DNA of 64,000 nt. Source: Bacillus sp. FJAT-29937 (lineage in GTDB: Bacteria > Bacillota > Bacilli > Bacillales > Cytobacillaceae). The translations under genes and the position numbers were made by a program. The stretch lies in the NCBI RefSeq assembly GCF_001509555.1, contig NZ_LMAS01000009.1, forward strand, positions 26,443-90,442, in the 5' to 3' direction. Below the pieces are notes generated by a model, which made no database searches, was not told the DNA's origin, and was given only the letters and a program-made list of their open reading frames with translations. This document shows positions 17,917-27,450 of the stretch, in pieces (positions within the stretch are counted from its first letter, which is position 1; the number at the start of each line of letters is the position of its first letter).

Positions 17917-18296
17917 GTGACATAACGAACGTAATCAATTGATTAATTATTGGGGCTTTCTAGAAGTTTCGCGACTTTTTGGGGCCTTTTTTTATAGTTA
18001 TTTCGAAGAGATACAGAGAATAAAATTTCATTTTACCTCATTATAAAATGTGTTGTCAATAATAAATTTGTAATATTTTCAAAAAATGTTATAATAGTCT
18101 TATTATTGTTTTTTTAATCGTATTCCGAATTCTGCTGTATTTTTTTGCGGATAGAATTGTGGATACGTTTTTTTAATATCCTTGTGAAACTGAAGGAAAA
18201 TTCAAACAGTCGTGTGAGCTTTAAAGGAAGTTGAAGAATTATCAATTTACTATCGAATAGTAACTGAGTTTTTATTCTACAAGGAGGACTAGAATA
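17917..18296 (+). promoter_or_regulatory. AT-rich spacer with a sigma-A type promoter
   Basis: Within this 380-bp gene-free stretch, TTGTAA (18068-18073) and TATAAT (18090-18095) are spaced by 16 bp and probably drive the next gene. Near 17950-17995 an imperfect hairpin with a T-run (ACTTTTTGGGGCCTTTTTTT) may terminate rlmCD. Nothing else is seen. Confidence 0.5.
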
Positions 18297-19151
18297 ATGA
18301 ATCTAATCAATGAGAAAGTTACACACAAGCGCTTTGGCACGGGTAGTATAGTTAATCATAATGATTCTAGTATTGAAATACATTTCGCATCGGAAAATAA
18401 AAAGTTTGTTTTTCCCGATGTATTTGGAAAGCATCTAAAACTACATGATAAAAGTATTGCTAATTCACTGGAAAAAATAATACAAAAAAAGGAAATGAAA
18501 CGAAAGGAGGAAGAATGGAAGAAGGAAGTGGAAAAGAAGCTGCGGCAAAAAAATCAGGAACTTCGTTTGGAACATGAAAAACTGATGAAAAATCATAAAC
18601 TTCATCCCGAATCACAAATGGTATTTTGGTGTGATGCTGAAGAACAGAATAGTTCTTTTTCGGAGTGGAAGGTTTTCTCAGGCATAATAAAAAGTGGTAA
18701 TAACAAGGGAAAGCCAAGCAAACCCATTCGCTTGCACCAAAATAGCGCTGTCCTGATAACAGCAAGAGATTCCGGTATGCCTGAAGAAGACAGACATATC
18801 TTAGGTGTCTATATGGTGAATGAAGATTTTATCGGTAAGCTTTGTGAAGATGGATATATTCCTGCTCATTCCAAATACAGACTCCAACTTACAGAACAGG
18901 AATCGGATCAGATGCTCTTCTGGAAATATTATGTGAATGAAAAATTCCCACACAAAATGACATGGAACACAGGTAAATACCGTTATTTTGATAATTTATG
19001 GATGGCTCAAATATTGCTTGATATCGTTTCGTTGAAAAGTGACCCTAAGGAACGAGAGCTTGGTCAACAGTTTTTTGAACATTTTTGTAAAATGAATCAG
19101 ATAACTGATCAAGATTTACCAAAGCCTAATGGCGCACTCATGCGTATTTAG
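18297..19151 (+). CDS. hypothetical protein with N-terminal SH3-like domain and coiled coil
   Basis: 284-aa protein of unrecognised family. The N-terminus KVTHKRFGTGSIVNHNDSSIEIHF resembles the small SH3-like folds at the ends of UvrD/CarD-type proteins. Residues about 57-100 are Lys/Glu-rich and predicted coiled coil (KKEMKRKEEEWKKEVEKKL). The C-terminal 180 residues are a globular domain with several Trp and Met (VFWCDAEEQ, DQMLFWKYYVNEKFPHKMTW). The start is ATG with AAGGAGGAC upstream. It stands alone; no operon partners. Confidence 0.7.
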   Translation: MNLINEKVTHKRFGTGSIVNHNDSSIEIHFASENKKFVFPDVFGKHLKLHDKSIANSLEKIIQKKEMKRKEEEWKKEVEKKLRQKNQELRLEHEKLMKNHKLHPESQMVFWCDAEEQNSSFSEWKVFSGIIKSGNNKGKPSKPIRLHQNSAVLITARDSGMPEEDRHILGVYMVNEDFIGKLCEDGYIPAHSKYRLQLTEQESDQMLFWKYYVNEKFPHKMTWNTGKYRYFDNLWMAQILLDIVSLKSDPKERELGQQFFEHFCKMNQITDQDLPKPNGALMRI

Positions 19152-19272
19152 GCGTTAGCTCAAAGATAATAAGAATGACAGGGGACTGACACACTTTCCC
19201 CATCCATCACTAATTGCGAACAGTGACTGGCTTGTGAAGCGGTAGCGTGGTTGAGTTGGTATAAAAGAAAAG

Positions 19273-19310
19273 CAGTTGTTATAGAAAAAATCTATATCAA
19301 CTGTTTTTTT
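19273..19310 (+). terminator. rho-independent terminator in the spacer before the PHA operon
   Basis: CAGTTGTTATAGA pairs with TCTATATCAACTG around AAAAA, followed by TTTTTTT. It lies 120 bp after the stop of the preceding gene. The rest of 19152-19781 shows no convincing gene; TATAAT at 19733-19738 is a possible -10 for the PHA operon. Confidence 0.75.
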
Positions 19311-19781
19311 GTATTTAAAAATACTGTTTAGGGCCGATTTTCATTTTACATGAACATTAACAATATTTCTAATATACATCGTATTGTCGGTACTGCAATT
19401 TCTTTTCCTTGGGTCACCTTCTAGTTTTAGATAATCAGAATCTACTAAAAATCTCCTTATATTATAATTTCCTCACTTGAATGGTAATTCTATCAAAACA
19501 AACTTTTAAGTAAACCATATTTAAATGATCAGCCAAAATACAATTTATGGTATTAAGATACGCATCTTCACTTGAATATCGTACCTCTGAAAGGAGTGTT
19601 CTCACATATTTCATCCTATTTATATTCAGCATAATATCAGATCTTACGGTTCTTTTGGGGAGTGACAGTGACAAAAATTAAAAAGGGCATAGGTTAGATT
19701 CATAGATTATGCACATTAATATAGGGCTTGTCTATAATATATAGAATCGTTTTTCCAATCAAGGAAGGAGGAGTAGGACAC

Positions 19782-20552
19782 TTGCAAGAGCTATTTGATA
19801 TACAAGGAAAAACTGCCATTGTCACTGGTGGAGGCAGAGGTCTCGGTAAACAAATGGCGGTTGCCCTTGCAAAAGCAGGCGCTAATCTTGTTCTTTGCTC
19901 AAGAAAGGTTGAGGCATGTGAAGAGGTTTGTAAGGAACTCAGGCAATTAGGTGCTCAGTGTTTGGCTATAAAATGTGATGTGACTGAAGCGGCCGACATT
20001 CAAAAGGTCATTGACGAGGCCGTAAACACTTTTGGATCTATCGATATTCTTGTGAATAATAGCGGCGCTTCATGGTCCGCTCCATTTATCGATCTGCCTG
20101 AAGAAAAATGGGATTATGTCATGGATGTAAACGCTAAGGGGACATTCTTATTTAGTCAAGCGGCAGCAAAAGTAATGGTTCTCCAGGGGAGCGGAAAGAT
20201 TGTAAATATAGCCTCTGTTCTCGGACTAGGAGGAGTGAATCCTAAGGTCATGGATACCATTGCCTATAACACTAGTAAAGGTGCGATCATTACCTTTACC
20301 AAGGATTTAGCTGTTAAGCTCTCTAAACATAATATTCAGGTAAATGCGATTGCTCCTGGGTTCTTCCCAACTAAAATTACGAAAGGAATTTTAGAGAATA
20401 GTACTTATCCATTACATGCCCACATTCCAGCGGGGAGATTTGGCAGTGAAACTGATTTAATGGGGCCCATTTTGTTCCTATCCTCAAAGGCTTCCGATTA
20501 TATAACCGGGCATATTCTCTTGGTCGATGGAGGCATTCATGCCCAGGTTTAA
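19782..20552 (+). CDS. SDR-family oxidoreductase of the PHA operon (acetoacetyl-CoA reductase-like)
   Basis: 256-aa short-chain dehydrogenase. The NAD(P)-binding TGGGRGLG motif is near residue 16, NNSGAS near 90, catalytic Ser in NIASVLG and the YNTSK Tyr/Lys motif near 163, and the C-terminus ends GHILLVDGGIHAQ. The start is TTG at 19782, with AAGGAGGAG 8 bases upstream. Position directly before phaR and phaC suggests it supplies (R)-3-hydroxyacyl-CoA, the role of PhaB; gluconate dehydrogenase-like activity cannot be excluded from sequence. Confidence 0.83.
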   Translation: MQELFDIQGKTAIVTGGGRGLGKQMAVALAKAGANLVLCSRKVEACEEVCKELRQLGAQCLAIKCDVTEAADIQKVIDEAVNTFGSIDILVNNSGASWSAPFIDLPEEKWDYVMDVNAKGTFLFSQAAAKVMVLQGSGKIVNIASVLGLGGVNPKVMDTIAYNTSKGAIITFTKDLAVKLSKHNIQVNAIAPGFFPTKITKGILENSTYPLHAHIPAGRFGSETDLMGPILFLSSKASDYITGHILLVDGGIHAQV

Positions 20553-20669
20553 ACTTGAATAGTACCCTCTTCATCTGGAAAGACAAATAGAAAACTAAAA
20601 GGAGACAAGCCCTGAATGGAAGAGTAAGAAAAAAGATATTCTTAAACTCTGATTGGAGGGAAATGAAAT

Positions 20670-21083
20670 ATGAAACACAAAAAGAAGAAAATAAAGAAAG
20701 GGACAATAAAACTGGAGAAGAAGCTGAAGGAACAAAACGCTGAATTTTATGTGAGTCTTAAAAAGACGGGCTTTGCCGCGGAACAACAGCTTAATCAACA
20801 ACTTCAGAACAGATTAAATAATGAAAGTCTCGTAAAATTAGCAAATGGCCACTTGGATCTACTTACTAGGAATTTTAGAACACTACAAAATTCTATCGAA
20901 GTATTATTCAATATTTTACAAATCCCAACCAAAAATGATGTAGCAAATGTAGCAAAGCTTACAATACAAACGGAGGAAAAAGTAGATAACTTAGAGGGGC
21001 AAATCTTAAAACTGACAGAGGCAATTGAAAAAGCATTAAGTAAAGATGTTAAAGTGGCGAAGGGTCAAAAAAGAAATGTCTAG
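20670..21083 (+). CDS. phaR: PHA synthase subunit PhaR (class IV)
   Basis: 137-aa PhaR, the small partner that activates PhaC in class IV polyhydroxyalkanoate synthases of Bacillus. A very basic N-terminus (KHKKKKIKKGTIKLEKKL) precedes amphipathic helices, and the conserved block IPTKNDVANVAKLTIQTEEKVD is present. At 137 aa it is shorter than the roughly 200-aa PhaR of B. megaterium as I recall it. The ribosome binding site is TTGGAGGG. The 3' end overlaps phaC by 8 bases. Confidence 0.9.
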   Translation: MKHKKKKIKKGTIKLEKKLKEQNAEFYVSLKKTGFAAEQQLNQQLQNRLNNESLVKLANGHLDLLTRNFRTLQNSIEVLFNILQIPTKNDVANVAKLTIQTEEKVDNLEGQILKLTEAIEKALSKDVKVAKGQKRNV

Positions 21084-22170
21084 GAAGAAACAGGATAAAG
21101 ACTATTTAAAGTTGGAAAAAGAGCGTTGGAATGGTTTTTTATATGCTTTACTTTCTTCGCCGCCGGAATCAGGTGTTACACCAAGAAAAGCAATTTGGAA
21201 AAAAAATAAAGCAACATTATGGTATTATCCTGCTAAACAAAAAAAGTACAACATTCCATTAATCCTTATCTATTCGATGGTAAATCAGTCTTTTATTCTT
21301 GATCTAGGACCTGGTTCCAGTACAATAGAAGCGTTTGTAAATGAAGGATTTGATGTTTATTTGATAGATTTTGGTATCCCAGGGTATGAGGATAAGGATT
21401 TTACGCTAACTGATTATATTAATGGATATATCCAAAAAGGAGTTCAGAGAGCCCTGAGACATTCTATGGCCAAGGAGGTAACAATCATAGGTTATTGTCT
21501 TGGTGGTACACTGGCTGCTATGTATACAGCTATTGCAGAAGAGCCAGTTAAGAATTTGATCTTATCTGTTACGCCGATTGACTTTTCCACGTTTCCCATT
21601 TTTGATAAATGGTTAATGGCTGCACAAAACGGACATCTTGACTTTGATCGTCTTTTGGAAACCATTGGTTTAGTTCCTGCCCCATTTATTGAGGCTGGCG
21701 TCCGAATTTTAACATCGCCCCTTTACTATAGTCACTATTTATCGCTGTTAAACCGGTCGTATGACAAAGAATACGTCGATCATTGGCGCCGTTTTAATCA
21801 TTGGACAAAGAGTCATATCCCATTTCCTAGTGCTTCTTTAAAACAATTTAAAAATGACTTGTTAAAAGGTAATAAGCTAATACATGGTGGAATTCAAATA
21901 AACGGAAAAAATGTGGACCTTCATAATATATATGCAAATATGCTTGTAATTTCTTCAAAATACGACAGGTTAGTACCTGAGGGACTTGTTTATCCTGTTA
22001 TGGATCTTGTCTCAAGTGAAGATAAAACATATATTTCACTTGAAGGAGGACATACGGGCATCTCGTTAAAAGATGGAGTTCCAGTGTATTTGAGAAACTG
22101 GCTGCATGATAGGTCTGAACCAATTCTAACCGCCTATGAAAAAAATAAAATACGGGGGGATGCTATTTGA
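21076..22170 (+). CDS. phaC: PHA synthase catalytic subunit PhaC (class III/IV)
   Basis: 364-aa polymerase of (R)-3-hydroxyacyl-CoA into polyhydroxyalkanoate granules. The lipase-like box is GYCLGG with nucleophilic Cys near residue 141; the catalytic Asp lies in SSKYDRLVP and the His in EGGHTG. The start is ATG at 21076, overlapping phaR; an ATG 30 bases earlier is in frame but lacks a binding site. The stop TGA overlaps the TTG start of a 43-aa ORF, so translation is probably coupled through the operon. Confidence 0.94.
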   Translation: MSRKKQDKDYLKLEKERWNGFLYALLSSPPESGVTPRKAIWKKNKATLWYYPAKQKKYNIPLILIYSMVNQSFILDLGPGSSTIEAFVNEGFDVYLIDFGIPGYEDKDFTLTDYINGYIQKGVQRALRHSMAKEVTIIGYCLGGTLAAMYTAIAEEPVKNLILSVTPIDFSTFPIFDKWLMAAQNGHLDFDRLLETIGLVPAPFIEAGVRILTSPLYYSHYLSLLNRSYDKEYVDHWRRFNHWTKSHIPFPSASLKQFKNDLLKGNKLIHGGIQINGKNVDLHNIYANMLVISSKYDRLVPEGLVYPVMDLVSSEDKTYISLEGGHTGISLKDGVPVYLRNWLHDRSEPILTAYEKNKIRGDAI

Positions 22171-22298
22171 TTTCAGACTTTTATTTGTCGCCTTATCGAA
22201 ATAATGGTGATTACGGTTACGACTACGACGTATGGCATGGGTTTTCTAGAATCGTATTCAGGAAATTTTTTGAGCAGCAGTTTAGTTTTTTTAACTAG
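22167..22298 (+). CDS. 43-aa Tyr/Phe-rich small protein at the end of the PHA operon
   Basis: A short ORF starting TTG at 22167, with GGGGGGATG 4-5 bases upstream inside phaC and overlapping the phaC stop. The product is aromatic-rich (SPYRNNGDYGYDYDVWHGFS, then two Phe-Phe pairs) with no signal peptide. Not recognised. The strong binding site and coupling to phaC are the evidence for it being real; a granule-surface or regulatory peptide is a guess. Confidence 0.5.
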   Translation: MISDFYLSPYRNNGDYGYDYDVWHGFSRIVFRKFFEQQFSFFN

Positions 22299-22509
22299 GA
22301 TAAGGAATGGTTCACTACTACAGATTCATCAGCCGGCCTTTTTAGCTCCCTAATGAACGAGATTATTTGAATGTAGGCAACTAACCCATCGGGAGTTTCC
22401 TATTTTTTTTTGAAATTAGATTTACGATAAGGTAGTATGATATTTATCATTGGTCAGTACCCTTGTTGGAATGAAGGATTGACACTAATTTTTTATATGG
22501 AGGCCTATT

Positions 22510-23004
22510 GTGGACAATAACGATATACTAATCCGCTTAAGATATGCGCTGGAAATTAAAAATAAAGAAATAGCAGAAATCTTTAAACTTGGCGGAGAGG
22601 ATGTAACAGTGCCAGAAGTAGTAAAGATTCTCACAAAATCAGACGAATATGATGATGAAAATGACGATCAAATCAAATGTAATAACAGTATGTTAGATTC
22701 ATTTTTAAATGGTTTAATTATTTATAAAAGAGGAAGGCAAGAACCCAAGCCAGGGCAGTCTGATACGCCACAACCATCAACGAAAAGTGCGAATGTTAAT
22801 AATCTCCTATTAAAGAAAGTGAAAATCGCATTAGCATTAACGACTGAAGATATGCTGGATATATTCGACCATGCAGGAATCACCGTGACAAAAGGAGAAC
22901 TGGGCGCTTTATTAAGAAAAGAAGGGCATAAGAATTATAAGGAGTGCGGAGATAAATTTGCCAGGAATTTCTTAAAAGGATTGGCGATTAAATACAGGGG
23001 ATGA
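22510..23004 (+). CDS. DUF1456 (YehS-like) family protein
   Basis: 164-aa protein with two tandem copies of the DUF1456 domain: NDILIRLRYALEIKNKEIAEIF (about 3-25) and VNNLLLKKVKIALALTTEDMLDIF (about 95-118). Each is followed by a KxGE(V/L)...LLRK type segment and a closing LNGL/LKGL helix. The function is unknown. The start is GTG with GGAGG upstream. It is followed 1 base after its stop by the peptidase gene, so they form a two-gene unit. Confidence 0.85.
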   Translation: MDNNDILIRLRYALEIKNKEIAEIFKLGGEDVTVPEVVKILTKSDEYDDENDDQIKCNNSMLDSFLNGLIIYKRGRQEPKPGQSDTPQPSTKSANVNNLLLKKVKIALALTTEDMLDIFDHAGITVTKGELGALLRKEGHKNYKECGDKFARNFLKGLAIKYRG

Positions 23005-23005
23005 C

Positions 23006-23713
23006 ATGATACATACATACTTAGGTGAAACAATCCGTTTGGAAATCAAGTACAAAAATCGTACGTCTATCGGAATGACGATAGATAGTTATGGAAATGT
23101 GGAAGTCCAGGCTCCGAAAGGGACACCTGAAGAGAAGGTGCTTCAATTAGTAGAAGAAAAATGGGATCTCATACAGCAGAAATTAACAGAAATGAAGGAT
23201 AGGCAGCTCGGGCCGCAGAAAAAGGTCTATGAGTATGGCGAGAGTTTTCTTTATTTAGGAAACCATTATCCTATACAGATCTTCCAAGATATGAATATTA
23301 CGCAAGAACATGTGGTGTTTCAGGATGATAAGCTCCATATATATGTAAAACAGCCTGATACTGAAAAAATAAAACAAGCTTTGAAACGATTTTATTACCA
23401 GCAGTGTAAGGCTTTAGTGGAAAAGAGCATTGCCTCTTATCAAAGCAACTTCAAAACAAAACCGAGTTCTATTCGAATCTCGGATAGCAAAACGACTTGG
23501 GGAACCTGTGATTCAAAGATGCAGTTAACCTTTAATTGGAGACTGGCCATGGCACCTCGGGAGGTCATTGACTATGTAGTCGTTCACGAAATGTGCCATA
23601 TGGTTCATCTGAATCACGACAGATCCTTCTGGCGCCTTGTCGGAAAAATAATGCCTGACTATAAGGAAAAGGAAAACTGGCTCACCTTATCAAGCTGGAA
23701 AATGACTGTTTAG
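23006..23713 (+). CDS. YgjP-like metallopeptidase domain protein (SprT/WLM type)
   Basis: 235-aa protein with the DUF45/YgjP metallopeptidase domain. The zinc motif is VVHEMCHMVHLNHDRSFW (HExxH plus a downstream His) near residue 196, preceded by SKTTWGTCDSKMQLTFNWRL, diagnostic for the family. The N-terminal half is beta-rich. Substrates are unknown. Its start lies 1 base after the DUF1456 stop. Confidence 0.9.
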   Translation: MIHTYLGETIRLEIKYKNRTSIGMTIDSYGNVEVQAPKGTPEEKVLQLVEEKWDLIQQKLTEMKDRQLGPQKKVYEYGESFLYLGNHYPIQIFQDMNITQEHVVFQDDKLHIYVKQPDTEKIKQALKRFYYQQCKALVEKSIASYQSNFKTKPSSIRISDSKTTWGTCDSKMQLTFNWRLAMAPREVIDYVVVHEMCHMVHLNHDRSFWRLVGKIMPDYKEKENWLTLSSWKMTV

Positions 23714-23732
23714 TTGTCTTGTTATTTATAAA

Positions 23733-23772
23733 ACCTTAGCTCTAGACAATATCTAGGCTAAGGCTTTTTTTT
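23733..23772 (+). terminator. terminator after YgjP-like gene
   Basis: CCTTAGC pairs with GCTAAGG with an inner CTAGA/CTAG stem, followed by CTTTTTTTT. Confidence 0.85.
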
Positions 23773-23786
23773 ATAAAAAAACCTGA

Positions 23787-23908
23787 CATTAAAATAGTTA
23801 TTTTTAATCAAACGTTTAATTAAATGAAAAATCAATAAGCATGTTGAAAGGGCTTTTTTTAACCATACAAAAATCAACATTTTTCGCATTGTATCTTAAT
23901 ATAATTTC
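23787..23908. repeat. 122-bp direct repeat, copy 1
   Basis: Nearly identical to 27304-27425. It contains the near-palindrome TAATCAAACGTTTAATTA and an ATGTTGA/TCAACAT hairpin and ends CGCATTGTATCTTAATATAA. The two copies lie in the same orientation 3.5 kb apart and bracket two genes. Function unknown; the palindrome resembles TetR-type operators. The spacer 23714-24083 holds nothing else apart from the next ribosome binding site. Confidence 0.8.
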
Positions 23909-24083
23909 AGAAAAATTTCCCCTCTCGAAACTCTCATTCTACGATTAAATCTATTGAAAAATGGAATATTTTATCATATATTTTAGACAAGCATTACATA
24001 ATTGAATATTCAGAAAATATAGGAAAAGGAGGGTGGAAATATTTATTATTAAATAAAAAAACGTTAGGAGGATTTGAGATCGG

Positions 24084-26063
24084 ATGATTAGGAAAATACT
24101 ATTTGCTCTTATGGCAGTATCCATGCTATTGGGTAGTGCGATTGTATTTGGTCAAAAGGCAGACGATATTAAATGGGTGAAGGAACCAACTTTAATAGAC
24201 TCTGAGGGTAAGAAAATTGACATTACAGGTACTTTAGAAGTGCCAAAGAACTACAAAGGAAATACGAAAGTAAGTTTAGAGGTCAATGGCTTTAATGTAA
24301 ACCTAGACAAAAATGGATCTTTTTCAAAATCTATATTTAAATCATCTGAAATAGAAATAAAGGTCTTTACCGGAAAAACTGAAATCGTAGAACTAGCAAA
24401 AACAATAAAGTATGTAATGGATAAGAGCCGTGTAAATGAGGCGATAAGATTAATAGACGAGCTGCCAAATGCTGTTGAATTAGCATTAGATGATAAAGAA
24501 ATGGTTGCAGCCGCAAGAAAATATTATGATGCATTAACACCTGAGGAAAAAGTATTAGTGACCAATTTAAGTAAATTAGAAGAATTAGAAAATAGAATAA
24601 AAGAATTAGAAGATTTATTATTGCTTGAAATGATTCAAGTGGCAGAAGGAGCGATAAAATCTTTACCTACATTTGAAGATATAAGAATAAAGGATAAAGA
24701 AGCAGTATTAGCTGCCATTAATAAGGTGGCAAAAGTGAAAGAAGTGGAACCAAATGCTCGTATTTCAGGCGAAGAATTATTAGGGGCATTGTTAGAAAAA
24801 ATCCAATATCTAGAGGAGGAGGCAGCAAATAATTATTTCTTCCCAGCAATATATATGCATTCCCCTACACAAACAGCAACATATGCGAAATCTGAAATTT
24901 CATTCGAAGGTTATGTAACAAATGTAAAATATCTTGAAAAGATCCTTATTCATGGTCAAGAAGCGGCTGTTGAATATGTAGAAAATGCGGAAGTAAAAAA
25001 CAGCAGTGGAACAGTTGTTCATACAGGATCTGCATATAAGTTCAGCAAAACCCTTAACCTAGAAGATGATGCTCATGCCATTAGTGTAAATGTAATTTCG
25101 CAATCGGGGAAAAATGGCAGTATTGCAAGTAGGTTCTATGTTGACACCACACCTCCAGAATTAAATATTGTGGTAAAAGAAAGAGAAGCTTCTTCAGATA
25201 CAGCCCAACTCGAAATTAATATGAAGGATAGGTTCAGTTATTTAGAACTGTATGAATTTGATAGTCATATTGGGCAATACGAAGGGAACTATAGTTCTGA
25301 GATTGAGAAAACTATAGAATGGGATGTGAACTTAGAAGTTGGTGAAAATGTCTTTACTTATATGCTAATAGACGGAGCTGGGCACACAACTGTTAAAGAA
25401 ATAAAGATTGTAAGAGAGAAACCAGCGCCAATAGTAAATGGGAAAGTACAAATAAGTCTATATAAAGATTCTACTTCAAGTAGTAATATGATACCATTTG
25501 AAAATATTAAAGGATCATTCTATCTTAAGAATAAAGTAACAGGGAAAGAATATAGAGAGGGAAGTACCCCTTGGAATGCTAAGCAACGTAACGATATGAA
25601 TGATATTCCAGTAGGAGAATATACCATCCACTTTGATGCACCTGAAGGAATGTATACGGATAAGATATGGCTTGGCGACGCTTATAAAGAAACTTTGTAT
25701 GATGGAAATACCAATCCATTAAAGGTAGTAGATAGAGGAACTACAGCTAATTATGTGAAAATCGTAATCAAAACAGATAATACGCTAAAAGAAATTAAAC
25801 CACTAGAATCACTGTATTTTTCAAAGGATATCACATATGAACAATTTATGGCCGCATTACCTAATAAAGCAACCATTGTTGATATTGCAGATAAAGAGCA
25901 TGAAGTAGAAATAAGCTGGAAGCTGAATAAATTTAGTTTTGACTCTTGGAAAAAGCCAGGCGAATACACTTTATTTAGTAACCTCTTTACTTTGCCAATA
26001 AATGTTTCCAATACAGACCCAGCAACTAGATTGGAAGTAAAGCTAAAGATAAGCTTTCATTAG
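24084..26063 (+). CDS. secreted surface protein with helical and Ig-like domains
   Basis: 659-aa protein with a signal peptide (ALMAVSMLLGSAIVFG, cleavage near 24). After a beta domain (30-110) comes a helical module of the type LIDELPNAVELALDDKEMVA...YYDALTPEEKVLV (about 120-175), common in Firmicute surface proteins, and a related second helical stretch to about 250. Then come Ig/Fn3-like beta domains (TPPELNIVVKE, ENVFTYMLIDGAGHTTVKEIKI) and a C-terminal DUF-like domain. No LPXTG or S-layer anchor is seen, so it may be released. The start has TAGGAGG upstream. It is flanked by the direct repeats at 23.8 and 27.3 kb. Confidence 0.75.
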   Translation: MIRKILFALMAVSMLLGSAIVFGQKADDIKWVKEPTLIDSEGKKIDITGTLEVPKNYKGNTKVSLEVNGFNVNLDKNGSFSKSIFKSSEIEIKVFTGKTEIVELAKTIKYVMDKSRVNEAIRLIDELPNAVELALDDKEMVAAARKYYDALTPEEKVLVTNLSKLEELENRIKELEDLLLLEMIQVAEGAIKSLPTFEDIRIKDKEAVLAAINKVAKVKEVEPNARISGEELLGALLEKIQYLEEEAANNYFFPAIYMHSPTQTATYAKSEISFEGYVTNVKYLEKILIHGQEAAVEYVENAEVKNSSGTVVHTGSAYKFSKTLNLEDDAHAISVNVISQSGKNGSIASRFYVDTTPPELNIVVKEREASSDTAQLEINMKDRFSYLELYEFDSHIGQYEGNYSSEIEKTIEWDVNLEVGENVFTYMLIDGAGHTTVKEIKIVREKPAPIVNGKVQISLYKDSTSSSNMIPFENIKGSFYLKNKVTGKEYREGSTPWNAKQRNDMNDIPVGEYTIHFDAPEGMYTDKIWLGDAYKETLYDGNTNPLKVVDRGTTANYVKIVIKTDNTLKEIKPLESLYFSKDITYEQFMAALPNKATIVDIADKEHEVEISWKLNKFSFDSWKKPGEYTLFSNLFTLPINVSNTDPATRLEVKLKISFH

Positions 26064-26089
26064 AATCGCGACTTAAATGATTCAGTTTT

Positions 26090-26120
26090 AAGCGTACTCT
26101 TCAATCGGGTACGCTTTTTT
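26090..26120 (+). terminator. terminator after surface protein gene
   Basis: AAGCGTAC pairs with GTACGCTT, followed by TTTT. Confidence 0.85.
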
Positions 26121-26294
26121 ACATTGTAAAAAATAAAAGCGCGCTAGTCCTCTGTTTTTTACAATATTTAAAATATTCTTTCGTTTGATAAAAAGTGCTA
26201 AAGCATGGTATATGTTTTAAAGAAGCAGAAACATTTTGCCATGTAAATATGAGATGAGAGTTTGACTCTTTCTAAGAGAGGTTTGAGTTTATAT

Positions 26295-27257
26295 ATGATA
26301 GATAATTTTTGGAATGAACTGCCAAGGCCGTTTTTTGTATTGGCACCAATGGAAGATGTGACGGATGTTGTTTTTCGCCATGTGGTGAGTAAAGCGGCCA
26401 GACCTGATGTGTTTTTTACAGAGTTTACAAACGCGGAGAGCTATTGTCACCCAGACGGGCAGCAAAGTGTGCGGGGGCGTTTGACTTTTACGGAAGATGA
26501 ACAGCCAATTGTGGCTCATATATGGGGAGATCGGCCTGAAAACTTTCGGAAAATGAGTATCGGTATGGCTGAACTTGGTTTTCGGGGGATCGATATCAAT
26601 ATGGGCTGTCCAGTTCCTAATGTGACATCGAATGGGAAGGGAGCCGGTCTGATACTTCGCCCGGAAGTGGCAGCAGATTTAATACAAGCAGCAAAAGCGG
26701 GAGGATTGCCTGTAAGTGTGAAGACAAGACTTGGTTACTCGGAAGTAGATGAGTGGAAGGACTGGCTGACGCATATATTGAAACAGGACATCGCCAATCT
26801 TTCTATTCATCTGCGTACAAGAAAGGAAATGAGCCAAGTCGATGCGCATTGGGAGCTGATCCCGGAGATCAAGAAACTTCGTGACGCGATAGCACCACAT
26901 ACGCTTTTGACGATCAATGGGGATATTCCCGACCGTCAAACTGGCTTGGAGCTTGCTAATCAATACGGTGTTGATGGGATTATGATTGGCCGCGGTATTT
27001 TCAAAAACCCATTTGCCTTTGAAAAAGAGCCAAAGGAACATAGCACGAAAGAATACCTTGATCTTTTAAGACTGCAGCTTGATCTTCAAGACCAATATGC
27101 GGAAGAACTGCCGCGTTCCATTTCAGGGCTTCACCGCTTTTTCAAAATTTATGTCAAAGGATTCCGTGGCGCTGGCGAATTAAGAAATCAATTGATGAAC
27201 ACGAAATCAACAGATGAAGTGCGTGCGTTGCTTGATCACTTTGAAAAAGATTGTTGA
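26295..27257 (+). CDS. tRNA-dihydrouridine synthase
   Basis: 320-aa FMN enzyme reducing uridines in the tRNA D-loop. Family marks: [17 protein letters not shown] at the N-terminus, [22 protein letters not shown] with the catalytic Cys, SVKTRLGY, and [15 protein letters not shown] binding FMN phosphate. The start chosen is ATG 26295 by similarity of [18 protein letters not shown] to relatives; the binding site (AGAGAGG) is distant, so TTG 26283 or 26262 remain possible. The Bacillus DusB/DusC-like subgroup cannot be fixed by eye. Confidence 0.9.
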   Translation: MIDNFWNELPRPFFVLAPMEDVTDVVFRHVVSKAARPDVFFTEFTNAESYCHPDGQQSVRGRLTFTEDEQPIVAHIWGDRPENFRKMSIGMAELGFRGIDINMGCPVPNVTSNGKGAGLILRPEVAADLIQAAKAGGLPVSVKTRLGYSEVDEWKDWLTHILKQDIANLSIHLRTRKEMSQVDAHWELIPEIKKLRDAIAPHTLLTINGDIPDRQTGLELANQYGVDGIMIGRGIFKNPFAFEKEPKEHSTKEYLDLLRLQLDLQDQYAEELPRSISGLHRFFKIYVKGFRGAGELRNQLMNTKSTDEVRALLDHFEKDC

Positions 27258-27303
27258 TGGGACGATTAGAGAAAATTGAATTACAAGTTGGAAAGCAACT
27301 ATA

Positions 27304-27425
27304 CATTTAAATAGCTTTTTTTAATCAAACGTTTAATTAAATGAAGAATCAATACGCATGTTGAAAGGGCTTTTTTTACCTATACAAAAATCAACATTTT
27401 TCGCATTGTATCTTAATATAATTTT
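27304..27425. repeat. 122-bp direct repeat, copy 2
   Basis: Same orientation and about 90% identical to 23787-23908, including TAATCAAACGTTTAATTA and ATGTTGAAAGGGC. A small ORF with its own ribosome binding site starts 26 bases after it. Confidence 0.8.
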
Positions 27426-27450
27426 ATGTGCAGACAGGAGAGTTTTTCCT

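Noticed and set aside
19462..19674. Minus-strand 70-codon ORF before the PHA operon
   Set aside because: TTG start without a binding site, product unlike any family I know; likely chance.
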